A DNA stretch of 64,000 bases, taken from assembly GCF_000315425.1 (NCBI RefSeq), contig NZ_JH992922.1:1493964-1557963 (forward strand), written 5' to 3'. The stretch's first letter is position 1. Each line of letters opens with the position of its first letter. This document shows, one piece after another, positions 9,684-19,346 of the stretch. The position numbers and the translations under genes are program-made. A model generated the notes under the pieces. That model ran no database searches and was not told where the DNA came from. It was given only the letters and a program-made list of their open reading frames with translations. The DNA is from Massilia timonae CCUG 45783 (GTDB lineage Bacteria; Pseudomonadota; Gammaproteobacteria; Burkholderiales; Burkholderiaceae_D).

Positions 9684-10112
9684 ATGAGCATCGAAAAAGT
9701 CCTGTACCGCGCCCAAGCCACCTCGCAAGGCGGCCGTGAAGGCACCTCGAAAAGTTCCGATGGCGTTCTTGACCTGAAACTGAGCACGCCGAAGGAACTC
9801 GGCGGTGGCGGCGGCCCGGGCACGAATCCGGAGCAGCTGTTCGCGGCCGGCTATTCGGCCTGCTTCCTTGGCGCCCTCAAATTCGTGGCCGGCCAGGCCA
9901 AGGTCGCGCTGCCGCAAGACCTGACCATCACCGGCGACGTCGGCATCGGCCAGATCCCGACCGGCTTCGGCATCGAAGTCGACCTCACCATCAAGGCCCC
10001 GGGCATGGACCAGGCCCAGCTGCAAGAGCTGGTCGACAAGGCCCATATCGTGTGCCCGTACTCGAACGCCACCCGCGGCAATATCGACGTGCGCCTGCAC
10101 GTGAACACTTGA
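9684..10112 (+). CDS. ohr: Organic hydroperoxide resistance protein, Ohr type
   Basis: 142 aa thiol peroxidase that detoxifies organic and lipid hydroperoxides. Ohr-type signature: catalytic Cys60 (YSACFLGAL), resolving Cys124 ([13 protein letters not shown]), with Arg18 and Glu50 of the active site in place. The start at [10 protein letters not shown] is preceded by GGAAGGA 7 bases upstream; an in-frame ATG 15 bases earlier overlaps that site and is less likely. No ohrR regulator gene is adjacent. The 134-base upstream spacer holds a CTGCGGC/GCCGCAG hairpin (9629-9648). Confidence 0.95.
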   Translation: MSIEKVLYRAQATSQGGREGTSKSSDGVLDLKLSTPKELGGGGGPGTNPEQLFAAGYSACFLGALKFVAGQAKVALPQDLTITGDVGIGQIPTGFGIEVDLTIKAPGMDQAQLQELVDKAHIVCPYSNATRGNIDVRLHVNT

Positions 10113-10135
10113 TTCTGGCGGCATAAGACGTGTCC

Positions 10136-10207
10136 GTGGCGCAAGCGCCACGCAAGGCGGTGGCGGCGCCCTCGCAAAAAGAGGGCGCCGCCTGCCGGGT
10201 CGGCAGG
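10136..10207. repeat. Three consecutive hairpins between ohr and hemH
   Basis: Three perfect inverted repeats in a row: GTGGCG/CGCCAC (10136-10151), a 12-bp stem GGCGGCGCCCTC/GAGGGCGCCGCC with an A-rich loop (10162-10192), and CCTGCCG/CGGCAGG (10191-10207). None is followed by a T run. They lie between the ohr stop and a TATAAT (10215-10220). Confidence 0.7.
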
Positions 10208-10214
10208 CTGCACT

Positions 10215-10220
10215 TATAAT
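10215..10220 (+). promoter_or_regulatory. Candidate -10 element of hemH
   Basis: A perfect TATAAT 28 bases before the hemH ATG. No convincing -35 hexamer precedes it. Confidence 0.45.
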
Positions 10221-10248
10221 AGGCAGGTCCTGTCAACATCCCTCATGT

Positions 10249-11352
10249 ATGCCATTCCGTAAAGAACCGCCTCACATCCACGGCAGCGTGTCGCGCAGCG
10301 CGATCGTCCTGGTCAACCTCGGCACGCCGGACGAGCCCACCCGTTCCAGCGTGCGCCGCTACCTGAAGCAGTTCCTGTCCGATCCGCGCGTGGTCGAGAT
10401 CCCCAGCCGCATCTGGTGGGTCATCCTGAACCTGTTCATCCTGCCGTTCCGTTCCGGCCAGTCGGCCGCCAAATACCGCACCATCTGGACCCGCGAAGGC
10501 TCGCCCCTTCGCATCCACACCGCCCAGCAGGCCGCAAAACTGCAGGCGTTGCTGGCCGAACGCGGCCACGAAGACGTCAAGGTGGCGATGGCCATGCGCT
10601 ACGGCACGCCGTCCCTGCCCGACGTGCTCGATCAACTGAAGGCCGATGGGTGCGACCGCATCGTCGTGCTGCCCGCCTACCCGCAATATTCCGGCACCAC
10701 CACCGCCTCGATCTGGGACGCGGTGTTCAAGCATTATGGCCAGGTGCGCAACGTGCCCGAGCTGCGCCTGGTGAAGCACTACCACGACCATGAAGGCTAT
10801 ATCAACGCGCTGCGCGACAGCGTGCAGGCCCACTGGGACGCCCACGGCCGCGGCCAGAAGCTGGTGATGAGCTTCCACGGCACGCCCAAGCGCACCCTGG
10901 AGCTGGGCGACCCGTACTTCTGCGAATGCCAGAAGACCGGGCGCCTGCTGGCCGACGCGCTCGGGCTCGGGCCGGACGACTACCTGGTCACCTTCCAGTC
11001 GCGCTTCGGCAAGGCCGAATGGCTGCAGCCGTACACCGCGCCGACCGTGCAGCAGCTGGCGCGTGACGGCGTCGAGCGCATCGACGTGCTGTGCCCAGGC
11101 TTCACCAGCGACTGCCTCGAGACGCTGGAAGAGATCTCGATGGAAGTGCGGCACGATTTCGAAGCCAATGGCGGCAAGCAATTCCACTACATCCCCTGCC
11201 TGAACGCCTCGCCGTCCTGGATCCACGGCATGGCCGAGATCGCCGAGCAGCACCTGATCGGCTGGTCCACGATCCAGACCCCGGCCCAGCGCGAGGCCCG
11301 CCGCCTCGACGCCGAGCGTGGCGCGCAAAACGCGGCCCGCCTGGGCGCCTGA
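10249..11352 (+). CDS. hemH: Ferrochelatase
   Basis: 367 aa. Inserts Fe2+ into protoporphyrin IX, the last step of haem synthesis, at the cytoplasmic side of the inner membrane. Contains LVNLGTPDEPT, the catalytic His210 (MSFHGTPKR) and Glu291 (GFTSDCLETLEE). ATG at 10249 (MPFRKEPPHIHG); an overlapping ATG four bases earlier opens only a five-codon frame. It ends with its own terminator and is not cotranscribed with grpE. Confidence 0.97.
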   Translation: MPFRKEPPHIHGSVSRSAIVLVNLGTPDEPTRSSVRRYLKQFLSDPRVVEIPSRIWWVILNLFILPFRSGQSAAKYRTIWTREGSPLRIHTAQQAAKLQALLAERGHEDVKVAMAMRYGTPSLPDVLDQLKADGCDRIVVLPAYPQYSGTTTASIWDAVFKHYGQVRNVPELRLVKHYHDHEGYINALRDSVQAHWDAHGRGQKLVMSFHGTPKRTLELGDPYFCECQKTGRLLADALGLGPDDYLVTFQSRFGKAEWLQPYTAPTVQQLARDGVERIDVLCPGFTSDCLETLEEISMEVRHDFEANGGKQFHYIPCLNASPSWIHGMAEIAEQHLIGWSTIQTPAQREARRLDAERGAQNAARLGA

Positions 11353-11358
11353 CCCTCC

Positions 11359-11388
11359 ACATGCCGGCGCTACGCTGGCATGTTTTTA
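11359..11388 (+). terminator. Terminator of hemH
   Basis: Stem ACATGCC/GGCATGT (11359-11365, 11377-11383) followed by TTTTT, starting 6 bases after the hemH stop. Confidence 0.85.
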
Positions 11389-11415
11389 CGGACGTCCGCA
11401 AGCGCTTGCTTATTG

Positions 11416-11440
11416 ACAACCTGCTAAAATGCCAGGTTGT
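11416..11440. promoter_or_regulatory. Inverted repeat ahead of grpE, possible operator
   Basis: Perfect ACAACCTG-N9-CAGGTTGT overlapping a TAAAAT (11425-11430). The 9-base spacing resembles a CIRCE element but the half-site sequence does not. Confidence 0.45.
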
Positions 11441-11493
11441 TGGTGCTGGGTGCCGTGTTTATCTGTTTTTCAGATGCCATCTCTGCAATTCCC

Positions 11494-11521
11494 CTTGAAA
11501 TTGTAGGAGATCGCCCCATCT
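11494..11521 (+). promoter_or_regulatory. Sigma-32 heat-shock promoter of grpE
   Basis: CTTGAAA (11494-11500), 13-base spacer, CCCCATCT (11514-11521): an exact match to the RpoH consensus, about 70 bases before the grpE start. Confidence 0.9.
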
Positions 11522-11589
11522 GGGGCGCTGTGTATCGATCCGGATACGTTTCTAACTCAGCCAAGTCCTTGATTCTAGGAGTTTTTCCG

Positions 11590-12165
11590 ATGCAAGACCA
11601 AGAAAACAAAGAGGTGCTCGACCAGCAAGCTGGCGAAGCGCCTGCCGCTGACGCCACTGAGGGTGCGACCGCACAAACCGCCGCTCCGGCCGCGCCATCG
11701 GCCGAACCGGGCCTCGAAGAACAACTGAGCGCGACCGAAGCCAAGCTGGCCGAGATGCATGACGCCTTCATGCGCGCCAAGGCCGAAGCGGACAATATCC
11801 GCCGCCGCGCCCAGGAAGACGTGAGCAAGGCCCACAAATTCGCTATCGAAAGCTTCGCCGAGGCCATGGTGCCGGTGCGCGACAGCCTGGAAATGGCCGT
11901 CAAGGTCGAAGCCCCGACGGTCGAGTCGATCAAGGAAGGCGTCGAAATGACCCTCAAGCAGCTCACCGCCGCGTTCGAGAAGAACCGCCTGGTCGAAGTG
12001 ATGCCGCAGGCGGGCGACAAGCTGGACCCGAACAAGCACCAGGCCGTGGCCGTCGTGCCGTCGGAACAGGAAGCCAATACCGTGGTCACCGTGCTGCAGA
12101 AGGGCTATATGATCGCCGACCGCCTGCTGCGTCCGGCCATCGTGACCGCCGCAGCGCCGAAATAA
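11590..12165 (+). CDS. grpE: Nucleotide exchange factor GrpE
   Basis: 191 aa. Releases ADP from DnaK. Start chosen at [13 protein letters not shown] because AGGAG lies 8 bases before it and the RpoH promoter lies just upstream; the open frame continues further 5' but across that promoter. An acidic, Ala/Glu-rich N-terminus leads into the long helical dimer region ([20 protein letters not shown]...), then the beta domain ending with [44 protein letters not shown]. Confidence 0.97.
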   Translation: MQDQENKEVLDQQAGEAPAADATEGATAQTAAPAAPSAEPGLEEQLSATEAKLAEMHDAFMRAKAEADNIRRRAQEDVSKAHKFAIESFAEAMVPVRDSLEMAVKVEAPTVESIKEGVEMTLKQLTAAFEKNRLVEVMPQAGDKLDPNKHQAVAVVPSEQEANTVVTVLQKGYMIADRLLRPAIVTAAAPK

Positions 12166-12217
12166 GGAGCCGCAGTGGCATCTGTGTGTGTTCTAACTGA
12201 CGCTGTCAACTGAGCCA

Positions 12218-12246
12218 CTTGAAAGCACGCTGCCCCTTCCCAATAT
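12218..12246 (+). promoter_or_regulatory. Second sigma-32 promoter, in front of dnaK
   Basis: CTTGAAA (12218-12224), 14-base spacer, CCCAATAT (12239-12246), 7 of 8 matches to the RpoH -10 element CCCCATNT. It sits in the 121-base grpE-dnaK gap, 41 bases before the dnaK ATG. Confidence 0.8.
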
Positions 12247-12286
12247 TGAATCCATCAGAAATTCACAAATACTAAAGGAACACATC

Positions 12287-14236
<1,950 letters not shown>

Positions 14237-14276
14237 GCGTCTTTGGCGCGGGAACGAACAGCTTCCCGCGCACAGG

Positions 14277-14316
14277 CCGAGCCGACACCTTCACTGGTCA
14301 TCGGCTCGGTTTTTTT
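14277..14316 (+). terminator. Terminator between dnaK and dnaJ
   Basis: Nine-bp stem CCGAGCCGA/TCGGCTCGG (14277-14285, 14301-14309) followed by T7. It ends 36 bases before the dnaJ ATG, so dnaJ expression depends on readthrough or an unseen promoter. Confidence 0.85.
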
Positions 14317-14351
14317 GTCAGAGATACAGCAGATAACTTTAGGTGCCGACC

Positions 14352-15482
14352 ATGGCGAAGCGTGATTTTTACGAGATCCTCGGGGTCGCAAAGGGTGCGT
14401 CGGAAGACGAGATCAAGAAGTCGTATCGCAAGCTTGCGATGAAGTACCACCCTGACCGCAACCCGGACAACAAGGAAGCGGAAGAGAAGTTCAAGGAGGT
14501 CAAAGAGGCCTACGAGATGCTGACCAATCCGGAGAAGCGCGAAGCGTATGACCGCTACGGTCACGCCGGCGTCGACCCGAACAGCGGCATGGGCGGCGGC
14601 TTCGGCGGCGGCGCCGGTGGTTTCGGCGATGCCTTCGGCGACATCTTCGGCGACATCTTCGGCGGCGGCCGTGGCGGCCGCGGCGGCGGTCCGCAGGTGT
14701 ACCGCGGCGCCGACCTGCGCTACAACCTCGAGATCACGCTGGAACAGGCGGCCCACGGCTTCGACACCACCATCCGCGTGCCGAGCTGGGACAAGTGCGA
14801 CACCTGCCACGGCAGCGGCGCCAAGCCGGGCACCCAGCCCGTGACCTGCACCACCTGCGCCGGCCACGGCCAGGTGCGCATGCAGCAGGGCTTCTTCAGC
14901 ATCCAGCAGACCTGCCCGAAATGCCATGGCAGCGGCAAGATCATCCCCGAGCCGTGCGCGGCCTGCGGCGGCGCCGGACGCATCAAGCGCAACAAGACGC
15001 TGGAAGTGAAGATCCCGGCCGGCATCGACAACGGCATGCGCATCCGCTCGTCGGGCAATGGCGAGCCGGGCACCAACGGCGGGCCGCCGGGCGACCTGTA
15101 TGTGGAGATCCACATCAAGCAGCACGCGGTGTTCCAGCGCGAAGGCGACGATCTGCATTGCGAAATGCCGATCTCGTTTTCCAAGGCGGCCCTGGGCGGC
15201 GAGATCGAGGTGCCGACGCTCACCGGCAAGGTGTCGTTCACGGTGCCCGAAGGCACCCAGACCGGCAAGACCTTCCGCCTGAAGGGCAAGGGCATCAAGA
15301 ACGTGCGCTCGGGTTACACCGGCGACCTGTTCTGCCACGTGGCGGTCGAGACCCCGGTCAAGCTGACCGACAAGCAGAAGGAACTGCTGCGCGAGTTCGA
15401 CCGCCTCACCAGCGAAGGCGGTTCCAAGCACAGCCCGCAAAGCAAGGGCTGGATGGACAAGGTCAAGGACTTCTTCGAATAA
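14352..15482 (+). CDS. dnaJ: Chaperone DnaJ (Hsp40)
   Basis: 376 aa type I J-protein that stimulates DnaK ATPase. J domain with HPD at 33-35, Gly/Phe-rich stretch (about 75-115), four CxxCxGxG zinc repeats ([32 protein letters not shown]), then the C-terminal substrate domain. Start placed at [15 protein letters not shown]; a GTG three codons earlier is in frame but the family starts at MAKRD. Confidence 0.98.
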   Translation: MAKRDFYEILGVAKGASEDEIKKSYRKLAMKYHPDRNPDNKEAEEKFKEVKEAYEMLTNPEKREAYDRYGHAGVDPNSGMGGGFGGGAGGFGDAFGDIFGDIFGGGRGGRGGGPQVYRGADLRYNLEITLEQAAHGFDTTIRVPSWDKCDTCHGSGAKPGTQPVTCTTCAGHGQVRMQQGFFSIQQTCPKCHGSGKIIPEPCAACGGAGRIKRNKTLEVKIPAGIDNGMRIRSSGNGEPGTNGGPPGDLYVEIHIKQHAVFQREGDDLHCEMPISFSKAALGGEIEVPTLTGKVSFTVPEGTQTGKTFRLKGKGIKNVRSGYTGDLFCHVAVETPVKLTDKQKELLREFDRLTSEGGSKHSPQSKGWMDKVKDFFE

Positions 15483-15493
15483 GCATCCCCTTA

Positions 15494-15527
15494 CCGCCGA
15501 CAGCGCGAGCATCGGCGGTTTTTTTTG
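15494..15527 (+). terminator. Terminator of dnaJ
   Basis: Stem ACCGCCGA/TCGGCGGT (15494-15501, 15513-15520) followed by a T8 run. Confidence 0.9.
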
Positions 15528-15706
15528 CCTGCCGGCTTGGCAATATGCCAACCGGTCGCGCCGGGGCCGCGAAGCAGGTGCCGAGACCGCGCCCATCAAC
15601 ACTGTTACACTTCGTGTATTTTGAGGAGTGCCTCGCCAAGCGCCTGCGCAGAACGGGCCTGGCAACGTCCCGCGCGGGACGGCAACACACAGCATAAGGA
15701 ATCACA

Positions 15707-16405
15707 ATGGACAAGTACAAGACCAAGGGATTGACCGCGGCGGAGCTGTTCGAACGGAACCGTACCTGGGCCGCCTCGATGGTGGCCGAAGACCCGAACT
15801 TCTTCAAGGCGCTGCAAGACCAGCAGGCGCCCGAATACCTGTGGATCGGCTGCTCGGACAGCCGCGTGCCCGCCAACGAACTGCTGGGCATGGCGCCGGG
15901 CGAACTGTTCGTCCACCGCAACATCGCCAACGTGGTCGTGCACTCCGACCTGAACTGCCTCTCGGTGCTGCAGTTCGCGATCGACGTGCTCAAGGTCAAG
16001 CACATCATCATCTGCGGCCACTACGGCTGCTCGGGCGTGCATGCGGCGCTGACCGACGGCCGCGTCGGCCTGGCCGACAACTGGCTCGGCCACGTGCGCG
16101 ACGTGCGCGACAAGCATGGCAAATACCTGGGCAACGTGGTCGGCCGCGCCGCCACCAACCGCCTGGTCGAACTGAACGTGGCCGAGCAGGTCATGAACAC
16201 GGCCCACACCACCATCGTGCGCGACGCCTGGGAACGCGGCCAGCCGCTGACCATCCACAGCTGGGTGTACGGCGTGCATGACGGCCTGTTGCGCGACCTG
16301 GGCATCACCATCAGCAGCTTCGAGGAAATCACGCCGAAGCTCGAGCGCGTGCTGAACGGCTACGTGGACGGCGGAGAAGTGCGTGACGAACGCCGCGGAC
16401 AGTGA
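15707..16405 (+). CDS. can: Beta-class carbonic anhydrase
   Basis: 232 aa. Interconverts CO2 and bicarbonate. The zinc ligands and the Asp-Arg dyad are present: Cys49-x-Asp51-x-Arg53 (GCSDSRVPAN), His105 and Cys108 (CGHYGCSG). Length agrees with E. coli Can (220 aa). Its 3' end overlaps the next gene by 23 bases, so the two are translationally coupled. Confidence 0.96.
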   Translation: MDKYKTKGLTAAELFERNRTWAASMVAEDPNFFKALQDQQAPEYLWIGCSDSRVPANELLGMAPGELFVHRNIANVVVHSDLNCLSVLQFAIDVLKVKHIIICGHYGCSGVHAALTDGRVGLADNWLGHVRDVRDKHGKYLGNVVGRAATNRLVELNVAEQVMNTAHTTIVRDAWERGQPLTIHSWVYGVHDGLLRDLGITISSFEEITPKLERVLNGYVDGGEVRDERRGQ

Positions 16406-16751
16406 TCTCGCGCGCCTGCGTGACCTCGTTCGCGTATTCGTGGACGAGCGCGACTGGGACCAGTTCCACACGCCCAAGAACCTCGCCTCGGCCCTGAGCG
16501 TCGAGGCGGCCGAGCTGCTGGAGCATTTCCAGTGGCTGCAGACGGGCCGCGCCGAGGAGCTCGGCGCTGCCAAGCTCAAGGAAGTGCGCCACGAGATGGC
16601 CGACGTGCTGGTCTACCTGGTGCGGCTGGCCGACAAGCTGGACGTCGATCTGTTCCAGGCGGTCGAAGAAAAGATGGTGCTCAATCGCGCCAAGTATCCG
16701 GCCGAGCTCGTCCGTGGCGATATGCGCAAGTACGACGAGTACGAGAAGTAG
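16383..16751 (+). CDS. MazG-like nucleotide pyrophosphohydrolase
   Basis: 122 aa, all-alpha NTP pyrophosphatase of the RS21-C6/dCTPase type, probably cleaning modified or excess nucleotides. Metal-binding signature E-A-A-E-L-L-E ... E-V-R-H-E-M-A-D-V-L, with the aromatic FHTPKNLA and EHFQWLQ motifs. The GTG start at 16383 has a GGAG 6 bases upstream inside the end of can. A 10-bp hairpin (16778-16802) follows. Confidence 0.88.
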   Translation: MTNAADSDLARLRDLVRVFVDERDWDQFHTPKNLASALSVEAAELLEHFQWLQTGRAEELGAAKLKEVRHEMADVLVYLVRLADKLDVDLFQAVEEKMVLNRAKYPAELVRGDMRKYDEYEK

Positions 16752-17076
16752 AAAGGCTTCGCCTTCACGTATCCACCGGGCGTCGGCATCCCGCCGACGC
16801 CCACCCCTCCAGCAGTACCGCGATCGCCATCCCTGGCGCTGGCCCCTGTCCTTGAACCCCACAATTGCTTCATAAAGATTCGTGACAGCCAGAAACGTGT
16901 GGGCCTTCTTTGTCGAATGACATTAAACTTTTGACATTGGAATAGCAGTTTTTGAGCAGATCGGCAGGAGAGCCGCCGCCGTGGATCCCATGGCGCTTGA
17001 TCTGGATTAAAGGCCCTCGCGCAGGACCGGATTGCCCGTACCATGGTCTCGCGCGCTCGAACACAAGGTAGACACC
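16752..17076. other. Gene-free spacer before puuD
   Basis: 325 bases. It holds a perfect 10-bp hairpin GGGCGTCGGC/GCCGACGCCC (16778-16802) without a T tract, probably the end of the can transcript, and a pair of TGACATT direct repeats (16918-16924, 16932-16938), the second including a TTGACA at 16931. No convincing open frame or RNA gene seen. Confidence 0.5.
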
Positions 17077-17856
17077 ATGCGCCCCATCGTCATCGTTCCC
17101 GCATGCACGCGTGATTTCGGCGAACACCCGTACCACGCGGCCCAGCACAAGTACGTCGACGCCGTCACCCTCGGCGCCGATTGCGCGTCCCTGATCCTGC
17201 CGTCGCTCGGTGCGTCGCTGGACCTGGACACCCTGTTTGGCACCATCGACGGCATCATGCTGACCGGTTCGGCATCGAATGTGCATCCCAGTTATTACTC
17301 TGAAGAAGTGCTCGATCCCTCGCTGCCGCAAGACCCGGCGCGCGACCAGACCACCTTGCCGCTGATCCGCGAGGCGGTGCGGCGCGGCGTGCCGATCATC
17401 GCGATCTGCCGCGGCTTCCAGGAGATGAACGTGGCGCTGGGCGGCAGCCTGCACCAGGCGGTGCAAAGCGTTGCCGGCAAATTCGACCACCGCGAGAATC
17501 CCGAGCTGGGCATGGACGAACAGTATGGCGACGCCCACAACGTCAGCCTGTGCCCCGGCGGCCTGCTGGAACGCATCCTGGGCGTGCCCGAGATTCCCGT
17601 CAATTCGCTGCACGGGCAGGGCGTGAACGAACTGGCGCCCGGCCTGACGGTCGAAGCCTTGGCAGAGGACGGCCTGGTGGAGGCATTCACGGTGTCGAAC
17701 GCGCCCGGCTTCACCCTGGCCGTGCAGTGGCACCCCGAGTGGCGCATCCAGCACAATCCGTACTCGATGAAGATGTTCGGGGCCTTCGGCCAGGCGTGCC
17801 GCGAGTACCATGAGCGGCGCTGCGAAAATCATGACCGGCGCCGGAGCGCCGCATGA
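17077..17856 (+). CDS. puuD: Gamma-glutamyl-gamma-aminobutyrate hydrolase PuuD
   Basis: 259 aa class I glutamine-amidotransferase-like hydrolase of putrescine breakdown; releases GABA from gamma-Glu-GABA. Catalytic Cys111 (AICRGFQEMN), His219 and Glu221 (VQWHPEW). The ATG at 17077 follows an AAGGT; the open frame extends 15 codons further without a ribosome site. puuA follows 80 bases on. The pathway's other enzymes (puuB, puuC, puuP) are not nearby, so the remaining steps must be encoded elsewhere. Confidence 0.9.
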   Translation: MRPIVIVPACTRDFGEHPYHAAQHKYVDAVTLGADCASLILPSLGASLDLDTLFGTIDGIMLTGSASNVHPSYYSEEVLDPSLPQDPARDQTTLPLIREAVRRGVPIIAICRGFQEMNVALGGSLHQAVQSVAGKFDHRENPELGMDEQYGDAHNVSLCPGGLLERILGVPEIPVNSLHGQGVNELAPGLTVEALAEDGLVEAFTVSNAPGFTLAVQWHPEWRIQHNPYSMKMFGAFGQACREYHERRCENHDRRRSAA

Positions 17857-17936
17857 GCGCCTCTACCAAGGGGCCGGGATCGCGGCCCCCCGACTCTCCT
17901 GCCTGCTGCACCCTTCAACGACAGTGAGGCAACTAC

Positions 17937-19307
17937 ATGGCAATTCGCGAAAAGTTCAGCTATACTGATATGGAAGAGTGGCTCGATGCAAAGCGGGTCA
18001 CCGAGATCGAATGCCTGGTCCCCGACCTGACCGGGGTGGCGCGCGGCAAGATCCTGCCGCGCGTAAAATTCGCCGACGACCGTGGCATGCGCCTGCCCGA
18101 GGTGGTGCTGGGCATGACCGTCACCGGCAACACGCCGGAGCGCGATGACGCCTACGAGCGCGCCATCTCGAGCATCGACCGCGACATGATCCTGCGCGCC
18201 GACCCGACCACCATCACCATGGTGCCGTGGGCGGCCGACCCCACCGCGCAAGTGATCCACGACTGCTATTACGCCGACGGCCGGCTGGTCGATTTCGCCC
18301 CGCGCAGCGTGCTGCGGCGCGTGCTCAAGCTCTATGAGCAGCGCGGCTGGAAGCCGGTGGTGGCGCCCGAGCTCGAGTTTTATCTCACCGCCAAGAACAT
18401 CGATCCCGACCTGCCGCTGGCGGCCCCGATCGGCCGCAGCGGCCGCGCCGAGACCAGCCGCCAGGTGTACAGCATCGACGCCGTCAACGAATTCGATCCG
18501 CTGTTCGAGGACATCTACGATTACTGCGAGATGATGAACCTCGACGTCGACACCCTGATCCACGAGATCGGCGCCGGCCAGATGGAGATCAACTTCCAGC
18601 ACGGCGAACCGCTGGGCCTGGCCGACAAGGTCTTCTATTTCAAGCGCACCCTGCGCGAGGCCGCGCTCAAGCACGATATGTACGCCACCTTTATGGCCAA
18701 ACCGATGGCGGGCGAGCCCGGTTCGGCGATGCACGTGCACCAGAGCGTGGTCGATGCCGAGAGTGGCAAGAACATTTTCAGCAACGACGACGGTTCGCCC
18801 TCGGCGCTGTTCCAGCAGTACATCGGCGGCCTGCAGCGCTACATGCCGTCGGCGATGGCGATCGTCGCGCCTTATGTGAATTCCTACCGCCGCATCGTGC
18901 GCGAAACGGCGGCGCCGATCAACCTGCAGTGGGGCATCGACAACCGCACGGTGGGCTTCCGGGTGCCGGTGTCGGGTTCGCAGGATCGCCGGGTCGAGAA
19001 CCGCGTGATCGGCGCCGACGCCAATCCTTACCTGGCGCTGGCGATCACCCTGGCCTGCGGCTACCTGGGCATGACGGAAGCGATCGAACCGTCACCGATG
19101 GTCGAAGGCAATGCCTACGATATGCCGGTGGAGCTGCCGCAGGGCCTGTCGGAGGCGATCACCCTGCTGCGGCGCGAGGACCGGCTGCGCGACGTGCTGG
19201 GAGAGCGCTTCATCGACGTCTACACGGCGGTGAAGGAGCTCGAGCACCGCGAGTTCATGCAGGTCATCAGCCCGTGGGAACGGGAGCATTTGCTGCTGCA
19301 TGTCTGA
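17937..19307 (+). CDS. puuA: Gamma-glutamylputrescine synthetase PuuA (glutamine synthetase fold)
   Basis: 456 aa. ATP-dependent ligation of glutamate to putrescine is the likely reaction. Glutamine-synthetase family hallmarks: ELEFYL, GAGQMEINF, HVHQSV and the APINLQWGIDNRT block near residue 330 that replaces the GlnA-type equivalent. It lacks the GlnA adenylylation-site region, and the puuD neighbour supports putrescine rather than ammonia as substrate. Exact substrate is inferred from family and context. Confidence 0.88.
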   Translation: MAIREKFSYTDMEEWLDAKRVTEIECLVPDLTGVARGKILPRVKFADDRGMRLPEVVLGMTVTGNTPERDDAYERAISSIDRDMILRADPTTITMVPWAADPTAQVIHDCYYADGRLVDFAPRSVLRRVLKLYEQRGWKPVVAPELEFYLTAKNIDPDLPLAAPIGRSGRAETSRQVYSIDAVNEFDPLFEDIYDYCEMMNLDVDTLIHEIGAGQMEINFQHGEPLGLADKVFYFKRTLREAALKHDMYATFMAKPMAGEPGSAMHVHQSVVDAESGKNIFSNDDGSPSALFQQYIGGLQRYMPSAMAIVAPYVNSYRRIVRETAAPINLQWGIDNRTVGFRVPVSGSQDRRVENRVIGADANPYLALAITLACGYLGMTEAIEPSPMVEGNAYDMPVELPQGLSEAITLLRREDRLRDVLGERFIDVYTAVKELEHREFMQVISPWEREHLLLHV

Positions 19308-19320
19308 GCGGCAGGCGCGC

Positions 19321-19346
19321 GCCTGACGAGCGACCGCTCGTCAGGC
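19321..19346. terminator. Hairpin between convergent puuA and symporter genes
   Basis: Perfect 11-bp stem GCCTGACGAGC/GCTCGTCAGGC with a 4-base loop. It includes the stop codon of the minus-strand symporter gene. No T run, so termination efficiency is uncertain. Confidence 0.55.

Noticed and set aside
11413..11430. TTGACA and TAAAAT before grpE as a sigma-70 promoter
   Set aside because: Only 6 bases separate them, far from the required ~17.
11416..11440. CIRCE element for HrcA
   Set aside because: The half-site ACAACCTG does not match TTAGCACTC, although the 9-base spacing does.
12175..12213. 12-codon GTG frame after grpE with an AAGGAG upstream
   Set aside because: Very short and no conserved feature; the site may simply be chance between grpE and the dnaK promoter.
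17937..19307. Housekeeping glutamine synthetase GlnA
   Set aside because: Lacks the adenylylation-site region, and puuD is adjacent.
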